8,488 nt of DNA from an uncultured Maribacter sp. (GTDB taxonomy: Bacteria > Bacteroidota > Bacteroidia > Flavobacteriales > Flavobacteriaceae): assembly GCA_905479535.1 (NCBI GenBank), contig CAJQMW010000423.1, positions 1 through 8,488 of the forward strand, written 5' to 3'. Positions 6,023 through 8,488 of this stretch are shown here, one piece after another. How positions within the stretch are numbered: the stretch's first letter is position 1; each line of letters opens with the position of its first letter. Below the pieces are notes generated by a model. It made no database searches. It was not told the DNA's origin and saw only the letters and a list, made by a program, of their open reading frames with translations. Both the position numbers and the translations under genes were made by a program.

Positions 6023-7310
6023 CCCCTATCGCACGTAAGCGTTCATCAATGTTCTCGTAACCACGGTCTATCTGTTCAATATTGTGGATTGTAGACGTCC
6101 CTTTGGCGGAAAGTGCCGCTATTAGAAGCGAAACTCCCGCTCTAATGTCCGGGGAAGTCATGGTAGTCGCTTTTAGGGTAGACTTAAAATCGTGACCCAT
6201 AACGGCCGCTCTGTGCGGATCGCAAAGAATTATTTTTGCACCCATGTCCAAAAGTTTGTCCACAAAGAATAGACGACTCTCGAACATTTTTTGATGAATG
6301 ACCACTTCTCCCCTAGCCTGGGTGGAAATGACCAAAATAATACTCAGCAAATCTGGCGTGAGCCCTGGCCACGGCGCGTCGGCTATCGTGAGGATAGAAC
6401 CGTCTATATAATTTTGTATCTCATAGCCACCTTTGTGTGCGGGAATATAGATATCGTCACCTTTTCGTTCCAGTGTTATTCCCAATTTTCTGAACACTGT
6501 GGGGATTTGACCTAAATCGCCCCAACTTACATTTTTGATGGTCAGTTCACTTTTGGTCATTGCAGCCAGTCCGATCCAGCTACCAATCTCGATCATGTCA
6601 GGGAGCATGGTATGTTCTGTACCTCCTAATTCTTTAGCCCCATCAATTACCAAAAGATTGGAACCAACCCCAGAAATTTTGGCGCCCATTCGGTTCAGCA
6701 TTTTACAAAGTTGCTGTAAATAGGGTTCGCAAGCAGCATTGTAAATTGTAGTCTGACCTTCGGCTAGAACTGCCGCCATAACAATGTTTGCCGTCCCGGT
6801 CACGGAAGCTTCGTCCAAGAGCATATAAGTCCCTTTTAGCTTTTTAGCTTCTACACCATAAAAATATTCTTCCCTGTTGTACCTGAATTTGGCACCCAGT
6901 TTTATGAAGCCCTCAAAATGGGTATCCAGTCTTCTTCGGCCAATCTTATCCCCACCCGGTTTGGGTATATAACCCTTACCGAACCTAGCGAGTAAAGGTC
7001 CTACCAACATGATGGAACCCCGTAATCCGCGTCCGTCCGCTTTAAATTGGTCGGATTGAAGATAATCAAGGTTAATATCGTCTGACTTAAAAGTATAGGA
7101 ACCTTTTCCTTTCTTTTGAATCTTAACGCCCAAATCCTCCAAGAGGGCAATGAGCTTGTTAACATCAACGATATCCGGAATATTATGTATGGTTACCTTT
7201 TCTGCAGTTAAGAGTACTGCACATAAAATCTGTAAGGCTTCATTTTTTGCACCTTGAGGAGTAATCTCACCGTGTAGCTGGTGCCCCCCTTCAATTTTGA
7301 ATGTTCCCAT
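6003..7310 (-). CDS. murA: UDP-N-acetylglucosamine 1-carboxyvinyltransferase (MurA), Asp-type
   Basis: This 435-residue protein matches MurA over its whole length. It transfers enolpyruvate from PEP to UDP-GlcNAc in the cytoplasm, the first committed step of peptidoglycan synthesis. Visible landmarks: Lys22-Asn23 in GAKNEA, RGLRGSIMLVGPLLARFG (94-111), the active-site loop PKPGGDKIGRRRLDTH (116-131), ADAPWPGLTPDL (310-321) with the family Asp at 320, and MTSPDIRAGVSLL (384-396) with Arg390. The loop position that is Cys115 in E. coli is Asp121 here. Asp at this position is active but is not alkylated by fosfomycin, as known from mycobacterial and chlamydial MurA and C115D mutants. From memory, Asp is usual in flavobacterial MurA. 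ATG 7310 gives the normal MGTFKIEGGH start. It lies 16 bases after the DUF4290 stop, so the two are probably co-transcribed. Confidence 0.97.
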   Translation of the reverse strand: MGTFKIEGGHQLHGEITPQGAKNEALQILCAVLLTAEKVTIHNIPDIVDVNKLIALLEDLGVKIQKKGKGSYTFKSDDINLDYLQSDQFKADGRGLRGSIMLVGPLLARFGKGYIPKPGGDKIGRRRLDTHFEGFIKLGAKFRYNREEYFYGVEAKKLKGTYMLLDEASVTGTANIVMAAVLAEGQTTIYNAACEPYLQQLCKMLNRMGAKISGVGSNLLVIDGAKELGGTEHTMLPDMIEIGSWIGLAAMTKSELTIKNVSWGDLGQIPTVFRKLGITLERKGDDIYIPAHKGGYEIQNYIDGSILTIADAPWPGLTPDLLSIILVISTQARGEVVIHQKMFESRLFFVDKLLDMGAKIILCDPHRAAVMGHDFKSTLKATTMTSPDIRAGVSLLIAALSAKGTSTIHNIEQIDRGYENIDERLRAIGAKIVRL

Positions 7311-7326
7311 CTAAAGGAGTGGAAAT

Positions 7327-7893
7327 TTAATAGCGTTTTTTACCGCGGTTATTATTTCTTTGATTTTTCTTGTTGGACCTTGGGCTCTTTGCCACCCTAT
7401 TCTTTAGGAACTGACCACTATCGGTTAAATTCTCTCCCTCTGCAGCCAGGTCTATTTGTCCATCACTCAATTCATAAAGATGTTTGAAAATGGCTTTATC
7501 GTCCACCACATCTTTGTTCCAATTGAGATAGCACTTTTTCATGTGGTTGGCTATCGTATATTCCAAACCTGATCTTTTGTCGCCCTTTTCCCATTGTACG
7601 GCAACATCGATCATACGTTTAATGTTGTTTCCGTAAAAACGGTACTTGGGATGATTTTGTGGATATTCCAACGGCTCTGGACGCTGTTGCAAAATCTCTT
7701 TAGAGGTTATTGGAAAAGGGGAGTCCACGTCCAATTTAAAATCGGACATGATGAACAATTGATCCCATAGTTTGTGTTGAAAATCTGGCACATCTCTCAA
7801 ATGAGGCTGCAAATTTCCCATTACACTAATGATGGAGTTGGCCACTCTGTTTCTTTCCTCACGATCTTCAATGGATACCGCATGGTCTACCAT
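7327..7893 (-). CDS. DUF4290 protein, main ORF lacking the conserved N-terminus (apparent frameshift)
   Basis: The 188-residue ORF from ATG 7893 begins MVDHAVSIEDREERNRV and carries DVPDFQHKLWDQLFIMSDFK (34-53), characteristic of the Bacteroidetes family DUF4290, function unknown. It is soluble, with no signal peptide or membrane segment. The C-terminal tail (about 165-188) is basic and low in complexity (KSPRSNKKNQRNNNRGKKRY), suggesting disorder or nucleic-acid contact. Family members normally start about 25-30 residues earlier with a conserved block like LEYNTERxxLIIPEYGRH directly before KMVDHA. That block is present just upstream (7973-7893) but in a different frame, so this ATG is probably an internal Met rather than the true start. 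Repairing one base would give a protein of about 215 residues, the usual length. It sits between DUF493 and murA on the same strand, 16 bases from murA. Confidence 0.85.
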   Translation of the reverse strand: MVDHAVSIEDREERNRVANSIISVMGNLQPHLRDVPDFQHKLWDQLFIMSDFKLDVDSPFPITSKEILQQRPEPLEYPQNHPKYRFYGNNIKRMIDVAVQWEKGDKRSGLEYTIANHMKKCYLNWNKDVVDDKAIFKHLYELSDGQIDLAAEGENLTDSGQFLKNRVAKSPRSNKKNQRNNNRGKKRY

Positions 7894-7973
7894 TTTTTAA
7901 AATGTCTACCATACTCCGGTATTATAAGATGTGGGCGTTCTGTATTGTATTCTAAATTCTCTACTAAATTCAA
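7887..7973 (-). pseudogene. Out-of-frame N-terminal segment of the DUF4290 gene
   Basis: On the minus strand, from TTG 7973 the frame reads MNLVENLEYNTERPHLIIPE then YGRHFKK, Trp, and a TAG stop at 7889-7887. From memory, the LEYNTERPHLIIPEYGRHFKK part is the conserved opening of DUF4290 proteins. It should run straight into MVDHAVSIED. The join lies at TTT AAA AAA TGG (7901-7890): six A are present, whereas seven would put KK directly in frame with MVDHA. No in-frame ATG exists between the upstream stop (7994-7992) and this segment, so TTG 7973 is the likely start; ATT or GTT further upstream are less likely. Either the gene is frameshifted or the sequence has a homopolymer error. A -1 slip on the A-run would also restore the full protein. 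Confidence 0.75.
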
Positions 7974-8041
7974 ATTGGAAATTTTAACTGCTTACTATGT
8001 ATGAAGAAGTATTCTTATAACGTCCGCAAAATAATAAAATT

Positions 8042-8057
8042 ATAGCTTAAAAGCTAT
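8042..8057 (-). terminator. Hairpin and T-rich tract after the DUF493 gene
   Basis: Directly after the DUF493 stop, the minus strand has ATAGCT-TTTA-AGCTAT, a perfect six-base stem with a four-base loop. It is followed by the T-rich run AATTTTATTATTTT (about 8041-8028). The layout is that of an intrinsic terminator, though the stem is AT-rich and weak. If functional, it would separate DUF493 transcription from DUF4290-murA, which may then use a weak -7-like TTATTTTG at 8034-8027. Confidence 0.45.
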
Positions 8058-8058
8058 T

Positions 8059-8346
8059 TTACAATGAGATTACGCCTTCTATAGTACCTACCTCTTTATA
8101 TTTTTGGATAACTTCATCCGGATTTTTAAGATTCACTGTTATAGACACACTGGTGTATTTACCTTTTTTCGATTTTTTCAAATCAATTACTGCTCCCGTG
8201 TTATCGAAAACTTGATGTATACGTTTTATTTTTCCCGGGTCAGAGAGAACAATGAACTTATAGAGATAATTGGATGGCCAACTGGTCGTTTCTTCCAGCT
8301 GTGATTTAAGACGTTTATAAAAATCCTCCGATTTAAGCTCTGACAT
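8059..8346 (-). CDS. DUF493 family protein (YbeD-like)
   Basis: This 95-residue cytoplasmic protein starts at ATG 8346. It contains FYKRLKSQLEETTSWPSNYL (9-28), YKFIVLSDPGKI (29-40) and, at the C-terminal end, SVSITVNLKNPDEVIQKYKE, the pattern of the DUF493/YbeD family. E. coli YbeD has a ferredoxin-like alpha/beta sandwich fold resembling ACT-type regulatory domains; the function is not established. The length is normal for the family. The gene is followed by a hairpin and then DUF4290 and murA on the same strand, and faces a P-loop ATPase gene across an 86-base gap. From memory, the DUF493, DUF4290, murA order is common in Flavobacteriaceae, so this is probably vertically inherited core DNA. 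Confidence 0.92.
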   Translation of the reverse strand: MSELKSEDFYKRLKSQLEETTSWPSNYLYKFIVLSDPGKIKRIHQVFDNTGAVIDLKKSKKGKYTSVSITVNLKNPDEVIQKYKEVGTIEGVISL

Positions 8347-8360
8347 AAACTATTTTTTTA

Positions 8361-8368
8361 CAAAGATA
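8361..8368 (-). promoter_or_regulatory. Candidate -7 element for the DUF493 gene
   Basis: The minus strand reads TATCTTTG, an exact match to the Bacteroidetes -7 consensus TAnnTTTG, ending 15 bases before the ATG at 8346. The leader would be only about 10 bases. No clear TTG -33 element was found at the right distance. Confidence 0.45.
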
Positions 8369-8406
8369 AGGGTAATGCGGAAGTTTTATTATACCCGTGG
8401 TTTCTT

Positions 8407-8414
8407 TACTTTTG
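8407..8414 (+). promoter_or_regulatory. Candidate -7 element for the P-loop ATPase gene
   Basis: TACTTTTG matches TAnnTTTG exactly. GTTTT at 8383-8387 lies about 19 bases upstream, where the -33 element belongs, although it lacks the final G. Transcription would start near 8421, about 12 bases before the TTG at 8433, which supports that start. Confidence 0.45.
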
Positions 8415-8432
8415 TTTAGCTAAAATAATACT

Positions 8433-8488
8433 TTGAACGTTAAAAGAATCGTAGTTACCGGAGGACCCGGAACAGGCAAAACATCACT
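8433..8488 (+). CDS. P-loop ATPase/AAA-type protein, first 18 codons only
   Basis: From TTG 8433 the frame reads MNVKRIVVTGGPGTGKTS and continues past the window edge. GGPGTGKTS is a complete Walker A nucleotide-binding loop preceded by the expected hydrophobic beta strand (RIVVT). This opening is typical of the small NadR-like AAA ATP-binding proteins (AAA_28 type) of Flavobacteria, but too little is visible to be sure of the family. An in-frame stop at 8421-8423 and the absence of any ATG after it make TTG the likely start. The gene diverges from DUF493. Confidence 0.7.
   Translation, partial: MNVKRIVVTGGPGTGKTS

Noticed and set aside
7327..7973. Calling DUF4290 an established programmed frameshift gene
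   Set aside because: Six A is short for transcriptional slippage, the upstream site is not a classic X XXY YYZ heptamer, and I saw no stimulatory structure. A sequence error or ordinary mutation is simpler.
7774..8004. Plus-strand open frame of 76 codons opposite DUF4290
   Set aside because: It lies antisense to the conserved DUF4290 N-terminal region and has no domain features.
1..8488. Mobile elements, defence systems or tRNA genes
   Set aside because: No transposase, integrase, inverted terminal repeats, nuclease or toxin motifs, or tRNA-like cloverleaf were seen in reading both strands.

Overview
The window looks like chromosomal DNA of a marine-type member of the Flavobacteriaceae (Bacteroidota). 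The evidence is AT-rich intergenic DNA without Shine-Dalgarno sequences, TAnnTTTG-type -7 promoter elements, three exported proteins whose signal peptides end just before Gln, and families largely confined to this phylum (Lacal_2735, DUF4290, probably DUF6340). The genus cannot be named from this alone. There are no tRNA, rRNA, CRISPR, IS or phage features.

Layout: (1) 1-409, minus: start of a lipoprotein gene (DUF6340-like) that runs off the left edge. (2) 410-664: divergent intergenic region. (3) 665-2768, plus: a probable three-gene operon encoding an exported AbgB-like M20 amidohydrolase, a 55-residue Lacal_2735 protein, and an exported VOC/glyoxalase-fold protein. (4) 2902-3900, plus: a pirin-family cupin, preceded directly by a hexanucleotide tandem repeat. 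(5) 4080-6022, plus: an exported serine carboxypeptidase-like (S10) protein followed by a small four-helix membrane protein. (6) 6003-8346, minus: murA, DUF4290 and DUF493 genes, read in the order DUF493, DUF4290, murA. The murA 3' end overlaps the membrane protein gene tail to tail by 20 bases. (7) 8433-8488, plus: the first codons of a P-loop ATPase, divergent from DUF493.

Functionally the left two thirds is a loose set of exported or detoxification-type hydrolases and metalloenzymes. The right third is housekeeping: the first committed step of peptidoglycan synthesis (MurA) with two conserved small proteins.

The most notable observation is that the conserved N-terminal part of the DUF4290 protein is present upstream of its ATG but in another reading frame, joined at a run of six A. 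This is a one-base frameshift, a sequencing error, or, less likely, a recoding site. Other points: MurA carries Asp where fosfomycin-sensitive enzymes carry the reactive Cys; the S10 protein has a changed oxyanion-loop motif; and three genes seem to use TTG starts. I see no clear novel multi-gene system.
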